Shown piece by piece: positions 1 through 8,954 of a DNA stretch of 64,000 bases (the stretch's first letter is position 1; every line of letters begins with the position of its first letter). Position numbers and translations under genes: made by a program. Source of the DNA: Chloracidobacterium sp. UBA3360 (GTDB taxonomy: Bacteria > Acidobacteriota > Blastocatellia > Pyrinomonadales > Pyrinomonadaceae); contig DEQS01000089.1 of assembly GCA_002360555.1 (NCBI GenBank), positions 16,943 through 80,942 on the forward strand, written 5' to 3'. The notes below the pieces were generated by a model that searched no databases, was not told the DNA's origin, and saw only the letters and a program-made list of their open reading frames with translations.

Positions 1-262
1 TCGCCGCATCGGTTCCGGACGGGATCGTTATCGGCTCGGTCCGCAGGCCCGAAGCCCAGACGTGATTGCACGCCTGTATCTCTTTGAGCGTATCGTTGTC
101 GTAGATATATTGCGGAGCGTCGTGAAAATCGATCAGAATCTCGGTGTCGCCGTTTGGTAAAAACCGATCGACCTTATGCGCGTGCTGCACTCCCTCGTAA
201 TAGATAAATATCTCGATAAATTGATCGAGCGGGAAGCGGGGAATGTGAGCACGAAAAATCAT
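1..262 (-). CDS. AraC-family transcriptional regulator, N-terminal part (DUF6597-like), cut by window edge
   Basis: Reading leftwards from an ATG at 262, an open frame of 87 codons runs off the window edge. It begins MIFRAHIPRFPLDQFIEIF and contains the run DRFLPNGDTEILIDF, which resembles the N-terminal DUF6597 ligand-binding domain that precedes the AraC helix-turn-helix in many regulators. The DNA-binding half is outside the window, so the assignment rests on this domain alone. Its ATG overlaps the TGA of the upstream FMN reductase gene (ATGA, 259-262), which implies translational coupling and an operon rpiB - reductase - regulator. Confidence 0.6.
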   Translation of the reverse strand, partial: MIFRAHIPRFPLDQFIEIFIYYEGVQHAHKVDRFLPNGDTEILIDFHDAPQYIYDNDTLKEIQACNHVWASGLRTEPITIPSGTDAA

Positions 263-822
263 GTGATCGCTTTTACGAGATTTGCTCCATGGCCGGATAG
301 GATCGACCTCATTTTTTCGTCAGTCATCTCGGCGCCGTCGCCGTCAAATTTTTGCCCGACAAACGGCACTGCGATCTCGGCGGGCAGCACATGAACTCCC
401 ATCAGCGTAAACACACCGCGAAGGTGATTGAGGCATCGCAAGCCGCCAAATTGGCCGGGCGAAGCAGTTATCAACGCGGCCGTTTTGCCTTTGATCGGCT
501 CATACATTTTATATTTGTCGTTCGCCCGCGAGACCCAATCGATCGCGTTCTTAAACCCGCCGGGAATACCGCCATTATATTCCGGCGACGATATCAAAAA
601 TCCGTCATGCTCATTAAATGCGTCCTGCAAACGCAAAGCATGTTCGTTAAAAGCCCCGCCGTCTTGCATATCGGCGTCATAGACCGGCATCGGAAAATCG
701 CGTAGGTCGATAACCGTCACGTCGGCACCGGCTGCGCGGGCACCTTCGACAGAGATGTTTAGAACACGTTTGTTGTATGAATTTTTGCGATAGCTGCCCG
801 CGATGGCTATTATTTTAGGCAT
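259..822 (-). CDS. NADPH-dependent FMN reductase (ArsH/ChrR-type flavodoxin fold)
   Basis: 187 residues starting MPKIIAIAGSYRKNSYN, the beta1 and phosphate-binding loop of the NADPH-dependent FMN reductase family. SSPEYNGGIPGGFKNAIDW in the middle is the FMN isoalloxazine-contact motif of the family (usually SPEYNxSxPGxLKNAxDW). Such enzymes transfer electrons from NAD(P)H to FMN, quinones or metals in the cytoplasm; the substrate here cannot be told. The ATG at 822 was chosen over a longer upstream frame because it starts exactly at the fold and lies 4 bases after the rpiB stop. It is followed with a 4-base overlap by the AraC-type gene. Confidence 0.85.
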   Translation of the reverse strand: MPKIIAIAGSYRKNSYNKRVLNISVEGARAAGADVTVIDLRDFPMPVYDADMQDGGAFNEHALRLQDAFNEHDGFLISSPEYNGGIPGGFKNAIDWVSRANDKYKMYEPIKGKTAALITASPGQFGGLRCLNHLRGVFTLMGVHVLPAEIAVPFVGQKFDGDGAEMTDEKMRSILSGHGANLVKAIT

Positions 823-826
823 AGGA

Positions 827-1276
827 TTAGCATAGGTCGTCTCTCTCGATCTGAGAGATCTTATCAACTCGCGGAGCGTGCCGCCCGCCTTCGAAGTCGG
901 TGGTAAAGAATGCTTTTACGATCTTTGCCTGCTCGTCGGCGGAGACAAACCTGCCAGCGAGAGCGAGCACGTTTGCGTTGTTATGCTGGCGAGCGAGCCG
1001 GGCGATCTCTTCGTTCCAAGCGACGGCGGCACGGACGCCTTTTACTTTATTCGCCGAGATGGCCATGCCGGTCCCGGAGCCGCAAACAAGCAAACCTTGA
1101 TCGAAATCACCGCGAGCGACCGCCTCGGCGACCTTGCGGGCATAGTCGGGATAATCGACCGAGTCCGGCGAATCGGTGCCCATATCGGCATATTCGACGC
1201 CGATCTCATCGAGCGTCTGTTTGATCTTTTCTTTTTCCTCAAATCCGGCGTGGTCGGCGGCAAGTGCGATCTTCAT
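827..1276 (-). CDS. rpiB: Ribose-5-phosphate isomerase B
   Basis: 149 residues, the normal length for RpiB, which interconverts ribose 5-phosphate and ribulose 5-phosphate in the pentose phosphate pathway. Visible family features are the N-terminal ALAADHAGFE, the DYPDYA motif, the catalytic cysteine in LLVCGSGTGMAISANK and the NNANVLALAGR segment. It is the first gene of a leftward operon with the FMN reductase and the AraC-type regulator. A ribosome-binding site is not obvious upstream of 1276. Confidence 0.95.
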   Translation of the reverse strand: MKIALAADHAGFEEKEKIKQTLDEIGVEYADMGTDSPDSVDYPDYARKVAEAVARGDFDQGLLVCGSGTGMAISANKVKGVRAAVAWNEEIARLARQHNNANVLALAGRFVSADEQAKIVKAFFTTDFEGGRHAPRVDKISQIERDDLC

Positions 1277-1334
1277 AATTTTATTTAGCTGAAAATCGAT
1301 TTTAGCACCTATTTTGGGCGCTTGGAAAAGACCA

Positions 1335-1426
1335 TTTCACGCAAAGCCGCGAAGAACGCAAAGTAAGAAAAAATGAATCTACTTCTTTGGTTTTCCTTGG
1401 CGGTCTTCGCGTCTTTGCGCGAGAAA
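1335..1426. repeat. Interspersed inverted repeat, family A (GCAAAG/GCGAAG units)
   Basis: Two arms, 1335-1363 and 1396-1426, are imperfect reverse complements built of short units such as ACGCAAAG and CGCGAAG. The first 16 bases, TTTCACGCAAAGCCGC, recur exactly in reverse orientation at 2831-2846. The loop is about 30 bases. The rest of the 1277-1521 intergenic region holds an A/T-rich stretch and the ribosome-binding site AGGAG of the next gene; I see no gene in it. Confidence 0.75.
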
Positions 1427-1521
1427 ACATCCTTTAGATAAGAAAAGGGATTAAATTTTTTTTTTGCAAGAACTCAAAACATCTCCGTTCTAAAGGCAAA
1501 TCTTTTTAGGAGCGTACAATC

Positions 1522-2802
1522 ATGAAATTCAAATATTCAGTTCTGATCATTGCAGCTTTTATGTTTTCTGCGACCGCTTTTGCAGCAGGGAAGTCCGCTG
1601 AAACGTTAACCGCCGAAGCCGTTTCGAACGACACTGCAATGTCGGTGCCCGCGATACGCGAACTCCGTGCGATGGGCAGCGTTGGGCTCGATGCGTTGTT
1701 TGCCCGCTACGCCGCCGACATCGACCGCTTTGTCAAAACCGGCAATGCGACCGCCGAATGGAAACGCATCGCCGCCGCGCTCGACACCGTCGCGATGCAA
1801 AAAGACGCCTACACCGCACACCTATATTGGTACACCGACCTCGAAGCCGCCAAGGCAGCGGCTAAGGCAAAAAACAAGCCGATCCTGACGCTCCGCCTGC
1901 TCGGCAATCTTAACGAAGAATTTTCATGTGCAAACAGCCGCCTGTTTAGAGCGATCCTATATTCGAACGCAGGTGTCTCAAAATACCTCCGCGACAACTA
2001 TATCTTGCACTGGAAATCGGTCCGCCCGGCTCCACGTATCACCGTCGATTTTGGCGACGGCCGCAAGATCGAACGCACCGTGACCGGCAACAGCATTCAT
2101 TACATCATCGACAGCGACGGACAGATCATCGACGCTCTGGCCGGACTTTACGGGCCGACGGCGTTTTTGAATTACCTGCAAAAATCCGCTGGCGTTGTGA
2201 ATACGACGGCGAAAATGACACCGATCGAAAAACAACGCGCGTATCTTACGTTTCGCAAAACCAATTTTGACGCGATCAAAAAGAACCGCGACGCTGCTGT
2301 CACTACCGCAGGCGTCACATTTACCGAACCGCAAAACACGACGGCCGCTTTGCCTGTGATGGAACGGGCGATGTCCAAAGCGATCGTCGTTGACGAGGTA
2401 TCACTGCTGCGTGTCTATGATGATTTTTCGCGGTTCGAGCCGCAGATAAATCTTGACTCGTGGAACAAGCTCGCAAAGGTCTATTCGCCAGCTTCCGGCA
2501 TCGACAACGCGTCAAATGCGTTCATTCGCCGCCAAAATCGTAACACCGGCCTTTCGGAAAAGGAGTTTGCGGGACTTTTCGCAAAATTAGAAAATTTTGT
2601 CACCCTCGACACGACACGAAACGATTTTCTATTTCACACGACGCTCTACGAATGGCTCAACGCCCGCCGGACAATGCCTCTCGAACGTTTTAATTCGCAG
2701 GTCTATGATGTGCTTTTCAAAACACCCGAGAGCGACAAATGGCTAGGCTTGTACTCGACCGACGTCTATACGGCACTTGATGGAAATGGGATGACCAAGT
2801 AA
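1522..2802 (+). CDS. Secreted thioredoxin-like protein of unknown function
   Basis: 426 residues with a clear signal peptide (MKFKYSVLIIAAFMFSATAFA). The segment around residues 100-220 (LEAAKAAAKAKNKPILTLRLLG ... SKYLRDNYILHWKSV ... YIIDSDGQIIDALAGLYGP) has the layout of a thioredoxin fold, but the CxxC position carries no cysteine pair, so a redox role is doubtful. The ~200-residue C-terminal half is not recognised. The start has a good ribosome-binding site (AGGAG, 1510-1514). It is followed by a family A repeat. Best called a periplasmic or exported thioredoxin-like protein. Confidence 0.7.
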   Translation: MKFKYSVLIIAAFMFSATAFAAGKSAETLTAEAVSNDTAMSVPAIRELRAMGSVGLDALFARYAADIDRFVKTGNATAEWKRIAAALDTVAMQKDAYTAHLYWYTDLEAAKAAAKAKNKPILTLRLLGNLNEEFSCANSRLFRAILYSNAGVSKYLRDNYILHWKSVRPAPRITVDFGDGRKIERTVTGNSIHYIIDSDGQIIDALAGLYGPTAFLNYLQKSAGVVNTTAKMTPIEKQRAYLTFRKTNFDAIKKNRDAAVTTAGVTFTEPQNTTAALPVMERAMSKAIVVDEVSLLRVYDDFSRFEPQINLDSWNKLAKVYSPASGIDNASNAFIRRQNRNTGLSEKEFAGLFAKLENFVTLDTTRNDFLFHTTLYEWLNARRTMPLERFNSQVYDVLFKTPESDKWLGLYSTDVYTALDGNGMTK

Positions 2803-2813
2803 CCAGTCTTTTT

Positions 2814-2870
2814 CCTCCTTTGCGGACTTTGCGGCTTTGCGTGAAATGAACCTCACGTAAGGCCGCAAAC
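2814..2870. repeat. Interspersed repeat, family A, reverse-oriented copy
   Basis: Just after the stop of the thioredoxin-like gene. It contains GCGGCTTTGCGTGAAA (2831-2846), the exact reverse complement of the start of the repeat at 1335, followed by a more decayed second arm (CTCACGTAAGGCCGCAAAC). So two copies flank the gene at 1522-2802 in inverted orientation. Confidence 0.65.
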
Positions 2871-2927
2871 TTTTTTGCAAAAAACTTGGGTTGCGGCGTT
2901 AAAGAACATATAATCAACGCGTCGCCA

Positions 2928-4367
2928 ATGTTTCGATCTACTGCCAAAATTTTTCTTTTATTTTTTGTATTTTCCGCGTGTTTCGCGGGCATAACAAACG
3001 CGCAGGATTTTTTGCCTGAGCTGGTCAAACGCATCAAACCCTCCGCGGTCGCGATCGAAACATTTGACTCCAAAGACAATACTCTCGCAAGAGGCAGCGG
3101 ATTTTTTATCGCCGCTGACCGCGTTATTACTAATCGTCACGTTATCGAGCGGGCGACCCGCGTCGAGATACATCTGCTCAACGGCAAAAAATATCCGGTT
3201 CGCGGCGTGTTGGCAGTCGATGGCGAGGGCGATCTGGCGTTGCTGCAGGTGGACGTTCCGCGTGAGTTGGCGGTGCCGCTGCCGATCGTAAAAGCCGCTC
3301 CACAAGAGGGCGAATCGATCGTTGTGATCGGTAATCCTTACGGGCTGGAGGGCTCAGTCTCGAACGGCATCGTCTCAGCAGTTCGCGAAATTTCAGGCTA
3401 TGGCAAGATCATCCAGATAACCGCCTCGATCTCACCAGGTTCAAGCGGTTCACCTGTCGTTAATATGGCGGGACAGGTGATCGGCGTTGCGACGTTACAG
3501 GCCGCCGAGGGACAAAATCTGAATTTTGCCGTTCCGGCGGAACGTATCTCACAGTTAAAAGTTTCTGACGTTCAGACCTTTTCATCGCTAGTTGCGGAGA
3601 CGCAAAAGAATAAACGCTCATCCGCCGAGCGGCTTTATTCCCAGGGCCTCGCTCAGCTTTCGCGTGACGATTACGCTCGTGCTTTGCCGTATTTTGAAAA
3701 AGCGGCCGAGGCCGATCCGAATTACGCCGAGGCTTGGTATCAGGCGGGCTATTGTTACGGTGCTCTGAACCGTCATGCCGAGGCTCTAAAGGCTTCGCGC
3801 ATTGCTGCAAAGCTCCGGCCCGAATGGTCGGCGACGTTTATCAATATCGGTGCGTCAAGTTATGCGCTTGGCGTTTACAAAGACGCGGTCGATGCTTACC
3901 GGCAGGCTATCCGCCTCGATGATAGTAACGCCGAAACCCAGTATTTTCTTGGTCTAACCTTTGGCAAAATGAGCCGCACCGACGAAGAGATCCTCTCCTA
4001 TCGCCGTGCGATCACGCTAAAACCTGACCACGCAAACGCCATCGAAAAACTCGGCCTCGCGTTGTTCAAGCAAAAACGCTTTGCCGACGCAGCCGTCGCA
4101 TTCGAACAGCTCAAACCCTACAAGCCCGACGGCAAAACTTACAATTACTTAGGCGAAAGCCTGCTCGAAGCCGGCAAGGCCGAGGAAAGTGTCGAGGCGT
4201 TCAATAACGCCGTCGGAGCCAACCCCGACATGGACAAGGCCCGCTACAACCTCGGCCGTGCCTACATCAAACTTGGCAATCGCGACATGGCTCAGGTCCA
4301 ATACGAGATCCTCCGAAACTCGCGCTCCGAATGGACCGACCGCCTGTTTGTTTTGTTGAATCCTTAG
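2928..4367 (+). CDS. Secreted trypsin-like serine protease (HtrA/Deg-like) with C-terminal TPR repeats
   Basis: 479 residues. The ATG at 2928 opens a typical signal peptide (MFRSTAKIFLLFFVFSACF). Residues about 30-220 form a chymotrypsin-fold S1C domain with His in VITNRHVIE, Asp in GEGDLALLQV and nucleophile Ser in SPGSSGSPVVN, so the triad is complete. No PDZ domain follows; instead residues about 240-470 hold roughly seven TPR repeats (for example DYARALPYFEKAAEADPNY). HtrA-type proteases without PDZ but with TPRs are common in acidobacteria. Probably an exported protease with a protein-binding tail. The stop overlaps that of the convergent lipase gene by 4 bases. Confidence 0.88.
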   Translation: MFRSTAKIFLLFFVFSACFAGITNAQDFLPELVKRIKPSAVAIETFDSKDNTLARGSGFFIAADRVITNRHVIERATRVEIHLLNGKKYPVRGVLAVDGEGDLALLQVDVPRELAVPLPIVKAAPQEGESIVVIGNPYGLEGSVSNGIVSAVREISGYGKIIQITASISPGSSGSPVVNMAGQVIGVATLQAAEGQNLNFAVPAERISQLKVSDVQTFSSLVAETQKNKRSSAERLYSQGLAQLSRDDYARALPYFEKAAEADPNYAEAWYQAGYCYGALNRHAEALKASRIAAKLRPEWSATFINIGASSYALGVYKDAVDAYRQAIRLDDSNAETQYFLGLTFGKMSRTDEEILSYRRAITLKPDHANAIEKLGLALFKQKRFADAAVAFEQLKPYKPDGKTYNYLGESLLEAGKAEESVEAFNNAVGANPDMDKARYNLGRAYIKLGNRDMAQVQYEILRNSRSEWTDRLFVLLNP

Positions 4368-5815
4368 GGCTGTTTTTGCTCTGTAACTGCCAACGCACTC
4401 AAGAAACTGTCCTGTATCGGTTTATCCAAAAAAAGCTTTGTGTGCGAGGTGCAGCCGAAAAGTGACGATGTCGGTGCGAATATCGGTTTAATGGCCGTTT
4501 CGTCGCCAGTCTTGTTTGACGGGTCGGCGGTCAATAGTGAACGCGCCGTCACGGTTCCGTCACCCATTGAAAACATCGCGGCTTTGACCTCCGCTTTTTT
4601 GTACTCCTTGCCAGCCGCCGTTTTGATATCCTTTGCGTCGGTCAGCGTTGTCCATGTCCCTTTCTTTTCGTCGCGGATCAAAACGATCGCGTCTAGCGTC
4701 GGTTCGCAGTTACCACCATAGACAAATAGTTTGACGGTTGTGGTTTTCGCCGGAGCATCGAGAGCCAGATGAAAACGCTTTGCCCGGCTTAACGCCGAGG
4801 CGAAGTAGGCGAGGGCTTGGGCGACGGTTGTGCGGGCGAGTAGACGGTCGTCGGCGTTTTTGTCTTTTGGGTCGTTAAGAGCTTTTAACTCCTTTTCGCT
4901 CAGGACCGATGTGTTGCCGCCACGCAGTTTAGCTAAGAATTTTGGGTCGTTGATCGCTCCCCAACCGTATTTCTCCCACGTTTTCGGATCGTAGATGTCG
5001 AGCTTTAGCGGCTGCAGGTTTTCGTCTAGAAAACGCGCCGATCCCTGATGCGGCAATACCTGAAAAGCGGCAGGATTTGCCATCACGTCTTCGGGACGCA
5101 GGTCGTCGACAAACGGCAGTTTGCGGTCGGCAATTATCGGATAGCCGTTGAGAAGGGCATCGATCGATCTGGCCGAGCCTTCGTTAGGAGTGCCAAACAT
5201 CATCAGTTTATTGATGTGGACCGCACCTGACCAAGTCGGCACAGGAGTGACGCCGTCCCGCCCCAGATCGGCGGTGCCGTACATTGCGGCGTAGCGAGCG
5301 ATGAGCCCGCCCATCGAATGTGCGAGGATGTCGAATTTTAAGTTTGGTTTGCGAAGCGTCCTTTTAACCGCGGCCATCTTTTGCATCAACAGCCGTGCCG
5401 ATTCGACATTGTCACGCCGCCAGTCGTAGGCAAATACATAAAATACATCAGTCGCTTTTGGTTTTTTCCAGTCGGCCTCGGTATAGCCTCGTTCGATGAG
5501 AGAGTCGATCAGCTTTTGATACACCTCAACGTCTGGCAGCACGGGCACCTCGATCTTTCGGATGATGTCGCCAGCCTTTAAACCGTCACGATTGAGCGCG
5601 AGATTTGGCGAGTTTATTGGCAACCGCAGGTCGTCGACCTTATCGCGTCTGGCGCTAAACCAGACGGTCTTGCCTGTCCTTGCATTTAATATTTCAGAAC
5701 CGGACACGCCAGGGATGATAATGACCGGATCTTTTCCGATCGTTTGGGCCGTAGCGTCAATGCAAAATACCGCAAGCGCCAAATAACCTATCGACAATAG
5801 TCGTGATTTGAACAT
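4364..5815 (-). CDS. LCAT-like lipase/acyltransferase (alpha/beta hydrolase), exported
   Basis: 483 residues with an N-terminal signal peptide starting MFKSRLLSIGYLALAVF. The start of the mature part, DPVIIIPGVSGSEI, and the nucleophile elbow ILAHSMGGLIARY match the lecithin:cholesterol acyltransferase family (PF02450), whose members hydrolyse or transfer acyl groups of phospholipids. A WRRDN segment after the first helix also fits (FAYDWRRDN). Aspartate and histidine partners are probably in the C-terminal part (GDGTVTARS, CTSHTKLFLD). Substrate unknown. Convergent with, and overlapping by 4 bases, the protease-TPR gene. Confidence 0.82.
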   Translation of the reverse strand: MFKSRLLSIGYLALAVFCIDATAQTIGKDPVIIIPGVSGSEILNARTGKTVWFSARRDKVDDLRLPINSPNLALNRDGLKAGDIIRKIEVPVLPDVEVYQKLIDSLIERGYTEADWKKPKATDVFYVFAYDWRRDNVESARLLMQKMAAVKRTLRKPNLKFDILAHSMGGLIARYAAMYGTADLGRDGVTPVPTWSGAVHINKLMMFGTPNEGSARSIDALLNGYPIIADRKLPFVDDLRPEDVMANPAAFQVLPHQGSARFLDENLQPLKLDIYDPKTWEKYGWGAINDPKFLAKLRGGNTSVLSEKELKALNDPKDKNADDRLLARTTVAQALAYFASALSRAKRFHLALDAPAKTTTVKLFVYGGNCEPTLDAIVLIRDEKKGTWTTLTDAKDIKTAAGKEYKKAEVKAAMFSMGDGTVTARSLLTADPSNKTGDETAIKPIFAPTSSLFGCTSHTKLFLDKPIQDSFLSALAVTEQKQP

Positions 5816-5996
5816 AATTTTGTGCACGGAGTTTATTAACGTAGGGCATAGCGGAGTCGAAGCCGTGAACGACTCCCACTATGGTGATGCACCTATAAGA
5901 TAGCTTATATTGCCGCGCAGTTGCTTTGTTTATCAACGGATACAGGATTTGGCTTTCTTAACCGGCGGCAAAAAAGCTAGAATCAAAGCTATAGAT

Positions 5997-6620
5997 ATGG
6001 AACTTACACTGGCGATAACGGGAGCCTCCGGCACGATCTACGCACACCGCACGTTGCAATTGCTGGCCACGAGCGGCGTTGTCGATAAGATCAACTTAAT
6101 AATGTCCTCGACGGCGGCGACGGTCGCGCAGGTCGAGATGGGCGTAAATCTCAAAGACCCTGACATCACGCGGCTCAACGAATGGCTCGGCCTGCCGGTC
6201 GATTCGCATATTATTCGTTACTGGCGGCTCGACAATTTTGCCGCAAAGCCTTCGTCCGGCTCGAACAAACAAGCCGGGATGATCATCGTCCCGTGTTCAA
6301 TGGGCACACTCGGGTCGATCGCTTCGGGTGCCGGAACAAACCTCATCCACCGTGCCGCTGACGTTTGTCTCAAGGAGGGCCGCAAACTGCTGCTGGTCCC
6401 GCGAGAAACACCATACAACGCCATCCATCTCGAAAATATGCTCCGCCTGTCGCACGCCGGTGCCCGGATCCTGCCCGCCAGTCCAGGCTTTTATCACCGC
6501 CCAAAAACCATCGACGATCTGGTCGAGCATCTGTGTTTTCGCATTCTCGACCAATTCAACATCCCCCACTCCAAAAAATCGCAATGGACCGGCGAAGAGG
6601 TGTCAGAACCGCCTGCGTAA
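5997..6620 (+). CDS. ubiX: UbiX-family flavin prenyltransferase
   Basis: 207 residues. The ATG at 5997 was chosen because the UbiX fold begins directly there (MELTLAITGASGTIYAHR). The FMN-binding GASG, the SSTAATV loop, the PCSMGTLGSIASG segment and the C-terminal RETPYNAIHLENMLRLSHAG and PASPGFYHRP motifs are all present. UbiX makes prenylated FMN, the cofactor of UbiD decarboxylases, which act in ubiquinone or (in futalosine organisms) menaquinone synthesis. The presence of mqnD 0.9 kb downstream supports a menaquinone role. No UbiD homologue is in the window. Confidence 0.9.
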   Translation: MELTLAITGASGTIYAHRTLQLLATSGVVDKINLIMSSTAATVAQVEMGVNLKDPDITRLNEWLGLPVDSHIIRYWRLDNFAAKPSSGSNKQAGMIIVPCSMGTLGSIASGAGTNLIHRAADVCLKEGRKLLLVPRETPYNAIHLENMLRLSHAGARILPASPGFYHRPKTIDDLVEHLCFRILDQFNIPHSKKSQWTGEEVSEPPA

Positions 6621-6647
6621 GCGGGCGGCCAGAAAAGGCGAAGAAAA

Positions 6648-6728
6648 TTAACCAGAGATGAACACAGATACACACAGATTTCATTTCGTATTTTTGATCT
6701 GGGTCCATCCGCGTTTATCTGTGGTTAA
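6648..6728. repeat. Interspersed inverted repeat, family B (CACAGAT units)
   Basis: Arms 6648-6680 and 6696-6728 are imperfect reverse complements made of ~8-10 base units (ATGAACACAGAT, ACACACAGAT against GTTTATCTGTGGTTAA). It lies between the ubiX-like gene and the methyltransferase gene. This kind of hairpin repeat is widespread in environmental bacterial genomes; I know of no established function. Confidence 0.75.
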
Positions 6729-6758
6729 ATCTCTTTCTCTATTTGGGTTAAATGGTTT

Positions 6759-7514
6759 ATGACTGACACTGTAGAACGTTTTTCAAACCGCGTCGAAAAT
6801 TACGTCAAATACCGCCCGGATTATCCGCGTGAGATCGTCGCGTTTCTTGAATCGAAATGCGGCTTGACGCATGAGACGGTGATCGCAGATGTCGGGTGCG
6901 GGACGGGAATTTCGTCGCGGTTGTTTTTGGAAAACTGCAACCGCGTCATCGGCGTCGAACCAAATGCGGCGATGCGCGCGGCGGCGGTCGAATTTCTCGC
7001 GGAGTTTCCCGATTTTACGATCGTCGACGGCACATCGGACGCGACCACACTTACTGATGGCTCGGTCGATATGGTCGTTGCGGCACAGGCGTTTCATTGG
7101 TTTGACGCTGAAAAGACCCGCACTGAATTCAAACGCATTCTAAGACCCGGCGGCCACATCGTCCTGATCTGGAACGAACGTCAACTCGACACAACGCCGT
7201 TTTTGGTCGAGTACGAGGCCTTTCTCGAAAAGTACGCATACGATTACGGCACCGTCCGGCATGAGAATATTAAGAAACAAGAACTCGACGATTTCTTTCA
7301 AAAAGACTACGGTTCGGCGGTGTTTCAAAACGTCCAGATATTTGATTTTGAGGGGCTAAAAGGCCGTATGTTGTCTTCGTCATATATGCCAAATGAGAGC
7401 GACGCGGTATTCCCAACAATGATCGAAGACCTACGCTCGCTGTTTGCCAAACACGCCGAAAACGGTAGAATAAGGGTTTTCTATGATACAAGGGGTTATT
7501 ACTCTCAGTTTTGA
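6759..7514 (+). CDS. Class I SAM-dependent methyltransferase
   Basis: 251 residues. VIADVGCGTGISSRLFLE is motif I of a Rossmann methyltransferase (SAM-binding DxGxGxG), VDMVVAAQAFHWFD is the Methyltransf_11-type motif IV region and RILRPGGHIVLIWNE is motif VI. The N-terminal FSNRVENYVKYRPDYP is typical of a family of small-molecule methyltransferases resembling UbiE/trans-aconitate methyltransferases. The substrate is unknown. Its TGA is 3 bases before the mqnD ATG, so the two are co-transcribed, which makes a quinone-related substrate possible but unproven. Confidence 0.85.
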   Translation: MTDTVERFSNRVENYVKYRPDYPREIVAFLESKCGLTHETVIADVGCGTGISSRLFLENCNRVIGVEPNAAMRAAAVEFLAEFPDFTIVDGTSDATTLTDGSVDMVVAAQAFHWFDAEKTRTEFKRILRPGGHIVLIWNERQLDTTPFLVEYEAFLEKYAYDYGTVRHENIKKQELDDFFQKDYGSAVFQNVQIFDFEGLKGRMLSSSYMPNESDAVFPTMIEDLRSLFAKHAENGRIRVFYDTRGYYSQF

Positions 7515-7517
7515 TAT

Positions 7518-8378
7518 ATGGCAGTAAAGGCAGAAGAAATTTCAGGAATTCGCACGATCTCGGTCGCCCATTCGCCCGATTCGGACGACGCATTTATGTT
7601 TTACGGGCTTGCGACAAACAAGCTCGAGACAGACGGTTTGAAGTTTGAGCATACGCTCAAGGATATCCAATCGCTTAACGAAGATGCCAAAAATGGCGTT
7701 TTTGACGTGACGGCGATATCGTTTCATGCCTACGCGTACGTTTCCGACAAATATGCTCTGCTGCCGCACGGCGCTAGCATTGGCGACAACTATGGCCCGA
7801 TCGTCGTTTCAAAAGAGCCGCGTGACGCGAGCGAGATCGGTTCGATGAAGATCGCTGTCCCCGGCGAGATGACAAGCGCATATCTTGCTCTGCGTATTTA
7901 CAACAAAGATTTTCAGCACGTCGTTGTCCCTTTCGACGAGATCATCGAAACCGTCCAGAGCGGCATCGTCGACGCCGGCCTGCTGATCCACGAGGGCCAG
8001 CTATTTTACAATCAGATGGGCCTCAACAAGGTTCTCGACTTAGGCGAATGGTGGTTCGACAAAACGACCCTGCCGCTGCCGATGGGCGGCAACGTCATCC
8101 GTCGCGATCTCGGAAAAGACCTGATGACACGCGTCTCAAAACACCTGCACGAGAGCATCCAGTATTCGATGGACAACCGCGAAGACGCGCTTGCCTACGC
8201 GATGCAGTTTGCCCGCGATATGCAGCCTGAGCTCGCCGACCGTTTTGTCGCGATGTGGGTCAACGACCTGACGCTCGATTACGGCGACCGCGGCCGCGAA
8301 GCCGTCAAACGCCTGCTCGCTGAGGGCCACAAGGCCGGCATTATCCCGCACAAGGTCAAGATCGATTTTGTCGACTAA
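7518..8378 (+). CDS. mqnD: 1,4-dihydroxy-6-naphthoate synthase-type protein (MqnD family)
   Basis: 286 residues, the usual MqnD length. The N-terminal SVAHSPDSDDAFMFYGLA and the DVTAISFHAYAYV segment match the MqnA/MqnD family (PF02621), and the SPDxDDxF pattern with a C-terminal helical part fits MqnD, which makes 1,4-dihydroxy-6-naphthoate from cyclic de-hypoxanthine futalosine in menaquinone synthesis. The later residues LIHEGQLFYNQMGLNKVLDLGEWW also fit. mqnA, B, C and E are not in the window. It follows the methyltransferase with a 3-base gap. Confidence 0.88.
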   Translation: MAVKAEEISGIRTISVAHSPDSDDAFMFYGLATNKLETDGLKFEHTLKDIQSLNEDAKNGVFDVTAISFHAYAYVSDKYALLPHGASIGDNYGPIVVSKEPRDASEIGSMKIAVPGEMTSAYLALRIYNKDFQHVVVPFDEIIETVQSGIVDAGLLIHEGQLFYNQMGLNKVLDLGEWWFDKTTLPLPMGGNVIRRDLGKDLMTRVSKHLHESIQYSMDNREDALAYAMQFARDMQPELADRFVAMWVNDLTLDYGDRGREAVKRLLAEGHKAGIIPHKVKIDFVD

Positions 8379-8401
8379 CCTTTTGCGGCCGAAACCCTGC
8401 G

Positions 8402-8950
8402 ATGGTCAAATTTGACAAACGTTTTCTACAACGCCTGCGCGTCCCGCTCGGGTTTCTCTTTGCGATAGTTTTTATTATTTTTTCGCGACCGACATCGTTG
8501 CTGCTGATCATAGGCGGTGTTGTTGCGTTCGTCGGCGTCGCGATTCGCGGCTGGGCGTCCGGCCATATCCGAAAGGCCCGCGAGCTTGCCATATCCGGCC
8601 CCTACGCGTTTACCCGCAATCCCCTTTATGTCGGCAGTTTTATTCTTGGCGTAGGCTTTACGATCGCATCGGGAGTATGGTGGCTGGGATTGATATTTAT
8701 TGTCCTATTCCTCGGCATCTATTTGCCCATTATGCGCGTCGAAGTAGATGATATTCGGCAGATCTTCGGTGCGGAATTTGACGAATATGAGCGAAATGTT
8801 CCGATGTTTTTTCCACGCCTGTCGGTATGGAAGAAAACAGAACAGAAATTTGATTTTCAGCTATACTTACAGTATCGCGAGTACCGAGCGGCCCTCGGAG
8901 CCGCCTTGGCAATAGTCGCCCTAGCCGCCAAGGCTTACTTTTTTGGTTGA
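8402..8950 (+). CDS. Isoprenylcysteine carboxyl methyltransferase-like membrane protein
   Basis: 182 residues with four or five hydrophobic segments. ELAISGPYAFTRNPLYVGS is the SAM-site motif of the ICMT/PEMT family (GPYxxxRNPxY), and EFDEYERNVPMFFPRL near residue 125 is the second conserved block (here the usual Y..Y...V.R.. pattern). Bacterial members methylate small or isoprenoid substrates at the membrane; the substrate is not known. It lies 23 bases after mqnD, in the same direction. Confidence 0.82.
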   Translation: MVKFDKRFLQRLRVPLGFLFAIVFIIFSRPTSLLLIIGGVVAFVGVAIRGWASGHIRKARELAISGPYAFTRNPLYVGSFILGVGFTIASGVWWLGLIFIVLFLGIYLPIMRVEVDDIRQIFGAEFDEYERNVPMFFPRLSVWKKTEQKFDFQLYLQYREYRAALGAALAIVALAAKAYFFG

Positions 8951-8954
8951 TCTG

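Noticed and set aside
878..1288. 136-codon open frame opposite rpiB
   Set aside because: It runs antisense to a clear RpiB with intact catalytic motifs, lacks a ribosome-binding site and has no recognisable product.
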